This document shows, one piece after another, positions 36,752-45,989 of a stretch of 64,000 bases of DNA. Below the pieces are notes generated by a model. That model saw only the letters and a list, made by a program, of their open reading frames with translations, did no database searches and was not told the DNA's origin. This stretch comes from Hyphomicrobiales bacterium. Its GTDB lineage: Bacteria; Pseudomonadota; Alphaproteobacteria; JAPOUT01. The position numbers and the translations under genes were made by a program. The number at the start of each line of letters is the position of its first letter. Position 1 is the first letter of the stretch. The stretch lies in NCBI GenBank assembly GCA_026708505.1, contig JAPOUU010000018.1, forward strand, positions 19,518 through 83,517. The letters run 5' to 3'.

Positions 36752-37771
36752 ATGTCTGAGATGGATGAAATAGCGCTGCGCATGGTTGCGCGAGGCAAGG
36801 GGATATTGGCCGCGGATGAAAGCAGCGGCACGATTGCCAAGCGTTTTGCCTCGATAAAAGTTGACTCGACGGAAGAAAAGCGCCGGGAGTATCGGGAACT
36901 GTTGTTCCGGTCGAACGATGCGTTGCGGGAGTGCATATCGGGAGTGATATTGTTCGATGAGACGCTGCGCCAAAACGCCGGGGACGGAACGCCGCTGGTT
37001 GACGTCATCCGCGGCACGGATGTTCTCGCCGGCATCAAGGTTGATCAAGGGCTCGTGCCCATCAAGGACGGCGACGTCGAAACCGTCACCAACGGTTTGG
37101 AGGGTCTGCCGGACCGTCTCAAAGAATATCGAGAGCTGGGCGCAGTGTTTACAAAGTGGCGCGCCGTATTCCACATCGGCGAGTCAACGCCTTCGAAGGA
37201 CGCAATAACCCGAAACGCCGACCTTCTTGCGAAATACGCGAAATGCTGCCAGCAGGCCGGACTGGTTCCCATCGTCGAGCCGGAAGTGCTGATGGAAGGC
37301 GACCACGACATCGAGAGTTGCAGCGATGCGAGCACTTCGGTTTTGCGCGAAGTTTTCGGAGCGCTCGGGCGCGAGGGCGTTCGTCTGGAGGCGACCGTGC
37401 TGAAGCCGAACATGGTGACGCCGGGGGACGCCTGCGCGCGCCGTGCCACGAGCGAGGAGATAGCCGAGAAGACTCTCGCCTGTTTTCATAACACGGTTCC
37501 CGCGGCCGTTCCGGGCATAGCGTTTTTGTCGGGCGGACAGAAGGATGTCGAGGCGACGGAAAACCTGAACGCCATTAACGCCCTTGCAAACGCTTCGGGC
37601 AAGGCGCCCTGGGCTTTGACCTTTTCGTTCGGACGCGCCCTTCAGGCCGGAGCGTTGCAGGCGTGGGGAGGCGAGGAAGCGAACATTCCGGCGGCGCAGG
37701 CGGAGTTTCACAAGCGCGCGCAGATGAATTCGAAGGCTTCCGTCGGGGAGTGGTCGGCCTCGATAGAATGA
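36752..37771 (+). CDS. fba: Fructose-bisphosphate aldolase, class I
   Basis: This 339-residue Schiff-base aldolase splits fructose-1,6-bisphosphate. The start at 36752 follows GGAG by about 8 bases; an upstream extension overlaps pgk and is not needed. Class I marks include KGILAADESSGTIAKRFASI, GVILFDETLRQ, VPIVEPEVLMEGDHDI, the lysine in EATVLKPNMVTPG, and PGIAFLSGGQKDVEATENLN with ALTFSFGRALQAGAL. It ends in an ATGA overlap with thiE. Class I enzymes are a minority among bacterial aldolases but known in alphaproteobacteria. Confidence 0.94.
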   Translation: MSEMDEIALRMVARGKGILAADESSGTIAKRFASIKVDSTEEKRREYRELLFRSNDALRECISGVILFDETLRQNAGDGTPLVDVIRGTDVLAGIKVDQGLVPIKDGDVETVTNGLEGLPDRLKEYRELGAVFTKWRAVFHIGESTPSKDAITRNADLLAKYAKCCQQAGLVPIVEPEVLMEGDHDIESCSDASTSVLREVFGALGREGVRLEATVLKPNMVTPGDACARRATSEEIAEKTLACFHNTVPAAVPGIAFLSGGQKDVEATENLNAINALANASGKAPWALTFSFGRALQAGALQAWGGEEANIPAAQAEFHKRAQMNSKASVGEWSASIE

Positions 37772-38433
37772 GCGTACGCGCCCGCCGACGGTTCACAAAA
37801 AATGACGGCGGGTTGTACCTTCTCACGCCGCCGCGTGTTTGCTTGCAAACGTTTCCCGACGCCTTGTCCCGGGCGTTGGAGGCGGGAGGCGTTTCGTGCC
37901 TGCAGATTCGCCTGAAATTCTCCCAAGATGAATCCCGGGATTCCGGGCGCGTTTGGCGTGAATGCGTCGGGGTTCTTGCGCCCCTGGCCCGGCGCTACGG
38001 CGTTTCGGTTTTGCTGAACGACGATGCGCGTCTTGCCGGCGCGTTGGGAGCGGACGGCGTTCATATCGGGCAGCAGGACGACGGCATGGATGCAGCGCGT
38101 GCATCGGTGGGCGAGGGCATTGTCGGCGTGACCTGCCATGACTCCCCGGAGCTGGCGCACGCGGCACAGGCTTCGGGGGCGGATTATGTTGCGTTTGGAT
38201 CTTTTTTTGCGTCCCGCAACAAACCGGACGCGGTGCGCGCGCCTCTCGGGATTTTGTCGCACTGGCGCGAGAAGGGAAACATTCCCTGCGTTGCGATAGG
38301 GGGAATCACGGCGGGGAATGCGGCGGATTTGCTGCGTGCGGGCGCAGACTACCTAGCGGTGTGCGAGGGCGTATGGGGACACGCGGACGGGCCCGCGGCG
38401 GCGGTTGAAGAATTCGCGGTGCTGTTCGGTTAG
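37768..38433 (+). CDS. thiE: Thiamine-phosphate synthase
   Basis: This 221-residue TIM-barrel enzyme couples the pyrimidine and thiazole halves of thiamine. The start is the ATG overlapping the fba stop (ATGA). It has GLYLLTPPRV, VSCLQIRLK, LLNDDARLAGALGADGVHIG with the following Gln-Gln-Asp, VTCHDSPELAHAAQASGADY, VAFGSFFASRNKPDA and VAIGGITAGNAADLLRAGAD. It converges on the autotransporter gene with a 4-base overlap of stops. ThDP made from its product is the cofactor of transketolase at the head of the same operon. Confidence 0.92.
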   Translation: MSVRARRRFTKNDGGLYLLTPPRVCLQTFPDALSRALEAGGVSCLQIRLKFSQDESRDSGRVWRECVGVLAPLARRYGVSVLLNDDARLAGALGADGVHIGQQDDGMDAARASVGEGIVGVTCHDSPELAHAAQASGADYVAFGSFFASRNKPDAVRAPLGILSHWREKGNIPCVAIGGITAGNAADLLRAGADYLAVCEGVWGHADGPAAAVEEFAVLFG

Positions 38434-41411
38434 AAGTCGTATTGCAAACCGAAATTGACCCGGTAGGATTCGATCTCGTCGCCTTGCGAGGTTTCGAAGT
38501 CGCCGAAGAGAATCGCGCCGTTCCCTTTCGATAAAAAATCAACGGGATAGTTGAATCCCATACCGAGATCGACGGCGACGTCTTCGATTTCATTGACGAA
38601 GGTTACGCCTGAAACATCGACGCTCGTCCTTCCGTCCAGGGGCACGCGCAGGTTGGCATCGGCGCGGAAGAACGCGCCTGCCGCCGATGCGCCGATGCGC
38701 CCGACGAGCGTGTTTCCGTCTTTGAGCGAAACGCTCTGCCCCGCGGGCGCTTCGAACCCATTAAAGCCGACGCGGCTCCATATGAGTTGCACCTGCGGCG
38801 TCAGGGTGACGGTTTCGAATTCGAAGTTGTATCCGATTTCTTGCGCCGCGCTGAATGCTAGAGCGCTGTTTCCGGATGCGAGGGTTCTGTTTTCGGCGCG
38901 GAGGTTGTTGTCGAAGGTTGCGAATCGGGTTTGCATGTCGGCGTAGAAGTCCTTGTACTTCCATAGCGCGTTGAGAGAGGCCGTAACAGTGTCGGTTTCG
39001 ATTTTTCCCTTGCCGGTGGTCGCGGCAAGGTTCGTTTTCGCCGAGCCTATCGTGATGTCCGCATCGAGATTGAGTGTTTGCACAACGGGCATGTCCACGC
39101 CGAATCGCGCGCGTGAGTGCTCTATATCGAAGTCGGAGCCGAGCGTGGATCCGTTCGGCTCGAGACGGGTGTGCCTGGTTTCGACTTTCCCCCAGAAGGT
39201 TCTGCGGTTTGCATCCGCCCATTTACGCGCACTGAAGCGCCGGAGCATGGAGGAGGGCTGTGCAAGCTGTGTGAGGATAGCGGGATAGGCTTCGTGATTC
39301 TGAAGGCTTGGAGCGAATCCGCTTTCGTTCAGCGACCATGATTTTGCCGTCGCGTCATAGACGAGTTCGTAGGCGAAGGCTCCGTGGGAGAAGTTATCGA
39401 CGCTGAAAGCATCGGCGCGGGAGGCTCCCCGGACGGAGATGATATTGTTGATATCGGTTCCGGGATCAATGCGGCCGTTTGCCCGGATTTCGAGGCTGCC
39501 GGTTTCATTGCCGGTGATGTCTCCGGTGATGATGAAGTGTCCGGGATTATCGAGTTGGAGGTCGATTGCCAGATCTCCGCCGGCCTGGAAGTTGCCGTCC
39601 AGTGTCGTGTCGCCGGCGACTTCGAGCACGCCGCCGTCGGGAACGGCGAGGCTTGCATCGCTTGCAAGCCGCAGGGTTGCACCGCGGAGTCGCAGCCGCC
39701 CGGAGGTGAAAGAGACGGCGTCGAATTCTTCACCGGCCTGCATTGCCCCGGTGAGTTCCCAGAGGCCGTTTCCGGTTTTCTCGAGGGTGCTGAATCCGTT
39801 GAGGGTCGAGAGATCGAATCCGCCTGCGTGCGCCGGGAGCGATGGAGTTCCGTTCCCGCTTTGTCCGTGCAGCATCGGGTGGTATTCGTTTTCCTGTGCG
39901 TTGACTGCATCGGCGAGTTCGAGGATTGCATCGCCGGATGCCGTGATAGCGTCCTCGATGCTGCTGCCGGGGCGCACAATGAGTCGTTGTGTTGTCCCGC
40001 CGCTCATGGAAATGCCGTCTCCGGAGTTGCTTTTGATTCGTCCGCCGACCTCAACGAGAATGTTTCCGGCTCCCCGGTGGTTGATGTCGATGCCTGCGTT
40101 TTCGGCATGGATGTATTCGTTTGCCGTGACGAAGATGTCTCCGGTGCTACTGTCTTTGTACGCATGGATTCCCCTGTCTCCTGCGTGAATTTGTTCGTTT
40201 GTCGTGATGGAGATGTTTCCGCCGTTGATTTGGCGCGTGTGTATGGCGCTTTCAATGTTTGTTTGGATGCGTCCGTTTGCCGTAATGAAGATGGATTCAT
40301 TGCTCTCGTGCTGCACGTATATTCCGTCTTTTTCCGCGGTGACGTCGTTTGCGATGATATTGACGGTGCTCGAGCCTTGCTGTCTAACGTTGATTCCGTC
40401 TTCTTGTGCCGCGGTTATGCGTCCGTAGGCTTCGATGTTGACGGCTTCTGCGGTGGGGTCGTTTATGACTTTAATGGCATGGTCGCTGTTGGCGGCAAGA
40501 GTCGCGTTTTTTTGGATGGTAATGTTGACGTCTCTTCCATAACCGTGTGCGTAGATGACGTTTTTCTCGGCGGCGAGGTTTCCACCTTCCACCGTGACGT
40601 TGACGTCCTCCGAGTTACTGAGGGCATAAGCGTAGATTGCGCCGGCTCTTGCAGTGATGTTGTTGTTTGTTGTGACATTGTTGCTCCCTGAAGCGGCGTG
40701 TCGTGCCATGATGGCGGGAGCGATCGTGCTTGCACTGTTCATGTCCCCGCTGACGTAAATGTGCGAATTCGTTCCGTATTGGTTGTAGGTGTAGACGAGG
40801 TTTCCGGTGCGGTCCCCCTCGCTTGACGTGTCTCCGGCCACGGTTAGCGTTAAAGTTCCCGTTCCTGCGTGTTCCAGCCGGACGGCGTGGCCGGCGGTGG
40901 TAATGATTCCATCGAAAAAGATTGCGGAGCGGCTTGTTCCGTTGATTGCGGCGGTCATGTTTGCGGATTCCCGCCGGGTTTTAATCAGGATTCCATCGCG
41001 TCTGCCCGAGGCGTTTGTGTTGGTGGTGACGGTGACATCCCCGCTCCCCTGGTGGTCGAGGTGGATTCCGCGCAAGTTTCCCGTGATGGAGCCGCCGCCG
41101 TCCAGGTGGATGTTTGCGCCCGTGGAGTTCGTTGAGGTTGTAATAACCAGGCCGGAGCCTTGCTGTGTATGATGGGAGAATTCCTCTTCGTCCGTGATGG
41201 AGAAAATTCCATCATGCGTGCCGGAGATCATTTGCGTCGTATCGGTTTGCATGTTCGCCGGGCCCGTGCATGTGTAGGAACCGGCCGTTCCGGTGCATGT
41301 TCCCGCGAATGCGTCCGGGAGTGCCGCGCCGAGAAGGATGGGTGCGAAAGTTATGATTCCACGGGCTGTTTTGCGAAGGCGTCCGCCGCGCATGTTTTTG
41401 TTGGGGGTCAT
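38430..41411 (-). CDS. Autotransporter-like outer-membrane protein
   Basis: This 993-residue protein is built like a type V autotransporter. The start at 41411 follows GGAGA by about 6 bases and gives a long signal peptide (GIITFAPILLGAALPDAFAG). A Cys-containing N-terminal part follows (TCTGTAGSYTCTGP). Then comes a passenger of about 450 residues made of degenerate 20-25-residue units such as GDIFVTANEYIHAENAGIDI, which should fold as a beta-helix, and then a GxLxKxGxGxWxLTGA-type junction (STLEKTGNGLWELTGAMQAG). The last 270 residues alternate hydrophobic strands and finish on NFGLQYDF with the terminal Phe needed for barrel insertion. No protease triad was seen, so an adhesin or structural role is more likely. 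Confidence 0.85.
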   Translation of the reverse strand: MTPNKNMRGGRLRKTARGIITFAPILLGAALPDAFAGTCTGTAGSYTCTGPANMQTDTTQMISGTHDGIFSITDEEEFSHHTQQGSGLVITTSTNSTGANIHLDGGGSITGNLRGIHLDHQGSGDVTVTTNTNASGRRDGILIKTRRESANMTAAINGTSRSAIFFDGIITTAGHAVRLEHAGTGTLTLTVAGDTSSEGDRTGNLVYTYNQYGTNSHIYVSGDMNSASTIAPAIMARHAASGSNNVTTNNNITARAGAIYAYALSNSEDVNVTVEGGNLAAEKNVIYAHGYGRDVNITIQKNATLAANSDHAIKVINDPTAEAVNIEAYGRITAAQEDGINVRQQGSSTVNIIANDVTAEKDGIYVQHESNESIFITANGRIQTNIESAIHTRQINGGNISITTNEQIHAGDRGIHAYKDSSTGDIFVTANEYIHAENAGIDINHRGAGNILVEVGGRIKSNSGDGISMSGGTTQRLIVRPGSSIEDAITASGDAILELADAVNAQENEYHPMLHGQSGNGTPSLPAHAGGFDLSTLNGFSTLEKTGNGLWELTGAMQAGEEFDAVSFTSGRLRLRGATLRLASDASLAVPDGGVLEVAGDTTLDGNFQAGGDLAIDLQLDNPGHFIITGDITGNETGSLEIRANGRIDPGTDINNIISVRGASRADAFSVDNFSHGAFAYELVYDATAKSWSLNESGFAPSLQNHEAYPAILTQLAQPSSMLRRFSARKWADANRRTFWGKVETRHTRLEPNGSTLGSDFDIEHSRARFGVDMPVVQTLNLDADITIGSAKTNLAATTGKGKIETDTVTASLNALWKYKDFYADMQTRFATFDNNLRAENRTLASGNSALAFSAAQEIGYNFEFETVTLTPQVQLIWSRVGFNGFEAPAGQSVSLKDGNTLVGRIGASAAGAFFRADANLRVPLDGRTSVDVSGVTFVNEIEDVAVDLGMGFNYPVDFLSKGNGAILFGDFETSQGDEIESYRVNFGLQYDF

Positions 41412-41849
41412 GTTGTCTCCGTTTGAAATTGGTTCGATGGATGAACGAACGGACGACAATTGAGCGCTTAATTTTGGATGTTATACGCACCCGGAAACTT
41501 AACGGGATGAAACTCCCCCTAGCGGGGCCGGGGAAAATAACCGCCGATTTTGCTTGTTTGTTTTTCTTAAAAGATTGGCAGGCGTCGCGAAACGCAACCA
41601 TGCCGATCCGTAAAAAGCAAACAAGTAAAAAGACCGAGCAACCAACTTGAAAACTTTGACATGTTACTGATTTGATTCGCGCAGGACGCGCACTTGGACG
41701 AATTCCGCTACGACTCGCCCTGCCCGATTCGCATTTTCCGAAGAAAGCGAAAATGCGTCCGCAAAGAGGCTTGGCCCGCAAATCCCGGCGGGGAAAGCCC
41801 GCTCCCCATATTCCCTAATTACAGGGAAAAGGGGACAACGTCAAGCCTT
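41412..41849. other. Intergenic region upstream of the autotransporter
   Basis: These 438 bases lie between the end of the dehydrogenase gene and the start of the autotransporter, both on the minus strand. A 9-base inverted repeat (41730-41738 and 41749-41757, arms CGCATTTTC/GAAAATGCG) could be a stem-loop for the upstream transcript, but no T-run follows it. A plus-strand frame at 41423-41650 (75 residues, Lys/Thr-rich) looks spurious. Confidence 0.45.
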
Positions 41850-44285
41850 TTAAGCCCGCAGCCTCTCGTTCTCGGGGTCAAAGGGCGATTCTTCCAGCAC
41901 CGTAGCCTTGTGACGCTTGGAGAAAATCTCCACTTCCAGTTCGTTCCCGACGGTTTCGTTCCCCCGCTCGACCATGGCCAGTGCGAGGGATTTGCCCAGG
42001 CGCCATCCGTATCCCCCGCTTGTGCAGCGCCCGACCATCTTGTCCCCGGAGAAGACGGGCTCGCTTCCCCGTGTATCGGTGTCCTCAATGCCGTGCACTT
42101 CAAGGGTCGCGAAAGCATAGCGGAATCCGCGTTCTTTCCATGCCAGGAGGCCCTCCCTTCCAATGAAGGCGTTTTTGTCGAGGCGCACGAAACGGTCCAG
42201 TCCCGATTCCAATGCCGCATATTCGATGGACAGCTCGCGCGGAATCAGCCGGTAGGATTTTTCCAAACGCAGCGAGTTCATCGCACGAATTCCGAACGGG
42301 CGGATGTCGAATTCTTTTCCGGCTTCCATGAGCAGGTCAAAAATGTGGTTTTGCATTTCGATGGGATGGTGAAGCTCCCAGCCCAGTTCCCCGACGAAGT
42401 TAACACGCAGGGCGTTTGCGTTTGCAACGCCCACATCAATGCGCTTGCCGGACAGCCACGGGAACGCTTGTGTTGATAAATCCGCGTCGGTGACTTTGGC
42501 GAGAACGTCCCGGGAACGGGGCCCCGCCAGCACCAACACGCCTTGCTGCGTTGTGATTTTATTAAGTTGCACGCTTCCATCGGACGGAAGCAGGCGCTCA
42601 AGGGTGTCGAAGTCGTGTCGTTCGAAGGCGCCGGCGGAGACGAGATAGAAGTTTTCCTCCCCGATTTTATAGACGGTGAATTCCGAGCGCACGCCCCCGT
42701 TGGTTGAGAGAAGATGGCACAACCCGAGCCGTCCGATTTTGCGCGGGATCCGGTTTGCGAGAATCGAATCAAGCCATCCCGCCGCTCCCGCGCCGGTGAC
42801 TGTGAATTTGGAGAACGCCGACATATCGAGCAGCCCGACGTGTTCATGGACATGCTTGCATTCGTTTCCGACATGTTCGAAATAGTTGGAGCGGCGGAAA
42901 CTCCATTTGTCCTTAGCCTCAACGCCCTTGGGGGCGAACCAGTTGGGTCTTTCCCATCCGTAGACATGTCCGAACACGGCGCCGAGGTTTTTCATTCTGT
43001 CAAAACACGGCGTTTGCTTGAGCGGCCGCGCGGCGGCGCGCTCTTCGTCGGGGAAGTGAACGGTGTAGACGTTGCGATAGGCTTCCTCGTTTTTTTCGCG
43101 CAGATATCCGCGCGTTGCATACGGACCGAATCGCCTCGGGTCGACGTCCATCATATCGATGCTGGGTTCGCCTTCGGTGATCCATTCGGCGAGCTGCCAG
43201 CCTGCGCCGGCCGCCGCCGTAACGCCGAAAGAGTGTCCTTCGTTGAGCCAAAAGTTTTTCAGGCCCCATGCCGGCCCGACGATTGGAGCGCCGTCGGGCG
43301 TATAGGGAATGGCGCCGTTGTAAACTTTCTTGACGCCGAGTTCGCCGAAGATGGGCACGCGTTCGATTGCGCCTTCGATGTGGGGCTCGAGTCGTTCCAG
43401 GTCTCCCTGGAAGAGTTCGTATTCGGCCTCGTCGTCCGGCCCGTCGACATAGCAGCACGGGGCGCCGACCTCGTAGGGACCGAGGATGAGCCCGCCTGCT
43501 TCTTCGCGCATGTAGAAGGCGGCCTTGGTGTCGCGGAGGACGCCCATTTCGGGTTCGCCGTTTGCCTTGCGTTCCTGGAGCGCCGGATGGGCTTCGGTGA
43601 CGATGTATTGGTGTTCAACGGGGATGACGGGGATGTCGAGTCCGACCATGGCACCGGTCTTGCGGGCGAAGTTGCCGGTGGCGGTAATGACGTGTTCGCA
43701 GGTGATGTCGCCGCCTTCGGTTCGGACGAGCCACTCGCCCGAGGGTTTTTGTTCAATGGCGCGCACGGGAGTGCCTCGGTGGATTGTTGCGCCGTTTTCC
43801 CGTGCATAGTGGGCCATTGCCTGCGTGACCTCGTTGGGCTGGACGTATCCGTCTTTCGGGTGCCGGATGGCGCCGATGAGATCATCGGTCGTACAAAGGG
43901 GCCAGAGTTCCTTGACCTGTTCGGGCGTGAGGACTTCGACTTCGACTCCGATGGTTTTTGCGATGCCGACATAGGCCATGAATTCGTCCCATCTGTCCTG
44001 TTCGGCTGCAAGCCGGATGTTGGAGACAAGACGCAGTCCCGTGTCCATTCCGGTTTCTTCTTGAAGCTTCGGGTAGAGGTTGAGGGTGTATTTGTGGATT
44101 TGGCCGACGGAGTAACTCATATTGAAAAGCGGAAGGAGTCCCGCGGCGTGCCAGGTTGAGCCCGATGTCAGTTCTTTCCGCTCGAGGAGCACGATGTCGC
44201 TCCAGCCCTTTTTTGCGAGGTGGTACAGGGTTGCGACACCGATGACTCCGCCGCCGATGACGACGGCTCTGGCTTGTGTTTTCAT
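41850..44285 (-). CDS. Dimethylglycine/sarcosine dehydrogenase-like FAD-folate enzyme
   Basis: This 811-residue protein has the two-part structure of dimethylglycine and sarcosine dehydrogenases. The N-terminal 400 residues are a DAO-type FAD domain (AVVIGGGVIGVATLYHLAKK, then ELTSGSTWHAAGLLP with the histidine that carries covalent flavin in this family, and NEGHSFGVTAAAGAGWQLAE). The C-terminal 400 residues are a GcvT-like folate domain (SNYFEHVGNECKHVHEHVGL, RVNFVGELGWELHHPIEMQ, AFIGREGLLAWKERG). Such enzymes remove methyl groups from N-methylated glycines and pass formaldehyde to tetrahydrofolate. GGAG precedes the start. The betaine-type importer at the left edge fits a betaine to dimethylglycine to sarcosine route, but substrate choice is not proven. 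Confidence 0.88.
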   Translation of the reverse strand: MKTQARAVVIGGGVIGVATLYHLAKKGWSDIVLLERKELTSGSTWHAAGLLPLFNMSYSVGQIHKYTLNLYPKLQEETGMDTGLRLVSNIRLAAEQDRWDEFMAYVGIAKTIGVEVEVLTPEQVKELWPLCTTDDLIGAIRHPKDGYVQPNEVTQAMAHYARENGATIHRGTPVRAIEQKPSGEWLVRTEGGDITCEHVITATGNFARKTGAMVGLDIPVIPVEHQYIVTEAHPALQERKANGEPEMGVLRDTKAAFYMREEAGGLILGPYEVGAPCCYVDGPDDEAEYELFQGDLERLEPHIEGAIERVPIFGELGVKKVYNGAIPYTPDGAPIVGPAWGLKNFWLNEGHSFGVTAAAGAGWQLAEWITEGEPSIDMMDVDPRRFGPYATRGYLREKNEEAYRNVYTVHFPDEERAAARPLKQTPCFDRMKNLGAVFGHVYGWERPNWFAPKGVEAKDKWSFRRSNYFEHVGNECKHVHEHVGLLDMSAFSKFTVTGAGAAGWLDSILANRIPRKIGRLGLCHLLSTNGGVRSEFTVYKIGEENFYLVSAGAFERHDFDTLERLLPSDGSVQLNKITTQQGVLVLAGPRSRDVLAKVTDADLSTQAFPWLSGKRIDVGVANANALRVNFVGELGWELHHPIEMQNHIFDLLMEAGKEFDIRPFGIRAMNSLRLEKSYRLIPRELSIEYAALESGLDRFVRLDKNAFIGREGLLAWKERGFRYAFATLEVHGIEDTDTRGSEPVFSGDKMVGRCTSGGYGWRLGKSLALAMVERGNETVGNELEVEIFSKRHKATVLEESPFDPENERLRA

Positions 44286-44375
44286 TGTTCTACTCCGTGA
44301 TTTGTTCCGGACGAAATATATTAATATCGAAGTCTAGGATGTTGTCAAAACTTTTGTCGGTCGCCCGGCTCAAAT

Positions 44376-44594
44376 CTATAACGTGCCGTTCCTGCGCTTT
44401 CGCGCGATGACGGCATCCATTATTTCATCGAGTGTGCGCGTGCTTACGCCGCTTCTTTCACCTTCTTCAAGGGCGGCGCGAATGGCGGCAATCTCGGCCG
44501 GTGTTTCCTGTTTCCGAAGTCGGCGTTCGTGCATCAACGCCCGGCGCTTTTCGCTTTTATAATCAAAACGGCCGGGATGTTTCTCGTCAACCAT
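44376..44594 (-). CDS. Orphan ParD-like antitoxin fragment or small regulator
   Basis: This 72-residue basic protein has a very charged N-terminal half (GRFDYKSEKRRALMHERRLR) and a C-terminal half AAIRAALEEGERSGVSTRTL followed by DEIMDAVIARK. The second half resembles the C-terminal toxin-binding end of ParD-type antitoxins (ALRxALxxGxxSGxSxRxLDEI). The usual ribbon-helix-helix part is not clear and no ParE-like toxin lies beside it. It could be a solitary antitoxin, a chaperone-like leftover or an unrelated small protein. Confidence 0.5.
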   Translation of the reverse strand: MVDEKHPGRFDYKSEKRRALMHERRLRKQETPAEIAAIRAALEEGERSGVSTRTLDEIMDAVIARKRRNGTL

Positions 44595-44644
44595 TGGCGC
44601 TGTCCGCCTCCCGGCAACGGATTTGTTGAATTCGCGGGAAATTC

Positions 44645-44830
44645 CTAGCTTGCATCCTTCGGCTCGCGGACTTTCCTGCCTCGGTACATTCCGGTCTTGA
44701 GATCAATATGGTGCGGACGGCGGAGCTCTCCGCTCTCCGCATCTTCAATATAGGCGGGACGCAGGAGCGCCATGGAAGAGCGCCGAAGCCCTCGTTTGGA
44801 AGGGGTTGTTTTACGCTTGGGGACTGCCAT
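44645..44830 (-). CDS. rpmF: 50S ribosomal protein L32
   Basis: This 61-residue basic protein starts [20 protein letters not shown] and continues with [18 protein letters not shown], the bacterial L32 pattern. It lacks the Cys zinc pairs of some L32 forms, as is common in alphaproteobacteria. It lies 34 bases downstream of ald and 50 bases before the ParD-like gene; the plsX-fabH genes that often follow rpmF are not here. Confidence 0.95.
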   Translation of the reverse strand: MAVPKRKTTPSKRGLRRSSMALLRPAYIEDAESGELRRPHHIDLKTGMYRGRKVREPKDAS

Positions 44831-44864
44831 TGTCTAAACTCCGGTTGATTCGCTATGCCCGATG

Positions 44865-45989
44865 TTACACCGCTTTCTTCAACAAGTCGAGAGGCTCGAC
44901 CGCCTTCTCCCCGAGCGCGGCCCCGACGGCTTCATGCGCAATCTTTCCGCCCATCACGTTGAGGCCGTTTCGAAAATGAGGATCATCCAGCAAGGCCTTC
45001 GCATACCCCTTGTTGGCGAGGGTGACGACAAACGGCAGCGTTGCATTGTTGAGGGCGAGAGTTGAACTGTTCGCAACCGCCCCGGGCATGTTTGCGACGC
45101 AATAGTGGACGACGTCTTCAACGTTGTAGGTCGGATTGTCATGCGTGGTCGGCTTGGAAGTCTCGAAGCATCCGCCCTGGTCAATGGCGATGTCGACAAC
45201 CACCGTGCCCGCTTTCATCTCTTTGAGCATTTTGCGGGTGACAAGTTTCGGCGCGGAAGCTCCCGGCACCAACACCGCGCCGATAACAAGATCGGCTTCA
45301 AAAACATAGCGTTCGATGTTTTCGATGGAACTGAAGATGGTTCGAAGGTGGGGTCCGAAGGCTTGATCGAGTTCGCGCAACCGGTGCGCGGAAATGTCGA
45401 GGATGCTCACATCCGCGCCAAGCCCGAGCGCCATGCGTGCCGCATTGGTGCCTGCAACGCCCCCGCCCAGGATTGCAACCTTCGCAGGCGCGACACCGGG
45501 CGCGGCTCCGAGCAGCACGCCCCGTCCGCCCTGGTGGATTTCAAGGGTGTGGGCGCCGGCGTGCACGGACATTCGTCCGGCGATTTCGCTCATGGGTGCA
45601 AGCAAGGGGAGTCCGCCGCGATCGGACGTGATGGTTTCGTAAGCAACGGCGATGCAGTTCGCGTCCTTGAGTCCTTTTGCAAGTTCGGGTTCGGCGGCAA
45701 GGTGCAAGTAGGTAAAAAGAATCTGCCCGTCTCGAAGTTTTTTCCATTCGACTTCCTGGGGTTCCTTAACCTTGACGATCATCTCGGCCTTTTCGAAAAC
45801 TTCGCTTGCATCGGCCGCGATGGTTGCGCCGATGGTTTTGTATTCCTCGTCCGTCATGCCGAGTTTCGCCCCCGCGTTTGTTTCAACCAGCACTTTATGT
45901 CCGTGATGGATGAGCTCACGCGCGCTTCCCGGCGTGAGTCCGACACGATACTCATGGGGTTTGATTTCCTTGGGCACTCCGATCAGCAT
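44865..45989 (-). CDS. ald: Alanine dehydrogenase
   Basis: This 374-residue NAD-dependent enzyme converts alanine to pyruvate and ammonia (and the reverse). It begins MLIGVPKEIKPHEYRVGLTP with the substrate Arg and Lys, has VKVKEPQEVEW, the catalytic His in VHAGAHTLEIHQGGRG, the NAD loop VAILGGGVAGTNAARMALGL and PTYNVEDVVHYCVANMPGAV near the end. Length is standard. Its start overlaps the end of the recombinase gene by 7 bases. Confidence 0.95.
   Translation of the reverse strand: MLIGVPKEIKPHEYRVGLTPGSARELIHHGHKVLVETNAGAKLGMTDEEYKTIGATIAADASEVFEKAEMIVKVKEPQEVEWKKLRDGQILFTYLHLAAEPELAKGLKDANCIAVAYETITSDRGGLPLLAPMSEIAGRMSVHAGAHTLEIHQGGRGVLLGAAPGVAPAKVAILGGGVAGTNAARMALGLGADVSILDISAHRLRELDQAFGPHLRTIFSSIENIERYVFEADLVIGAVLVPGASAPKLVTRKMLKEMKAGTVVVDIAIDQGGCFETSKPTTHDNPTYNVEDVVHYCVANMPGAVANSSTLALNNATLPFVVTLANKGYAKALLDDPHFRNGLNVMGGKIAHEAVGAALGEKAVEPLDLLKKAV

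Noticed and set aside
41423..41650. 75-codon plus-strand frame upstream of the autotransporter
   Set aside because: Overlaps the autotransporter upstream region, Lys/Thr-rich tail, no homology recognised, no ribosome binding site.
42714..44159. 481-codon open frame antisense to the dehydrogenase gene, and a similar 435-codon one antisense to the autotransporter (39384-40691)
   Set aside because: Both are Phe/Val/Gly/Asp-biased mirror frames of GC-rich genes with no recognisable fold.
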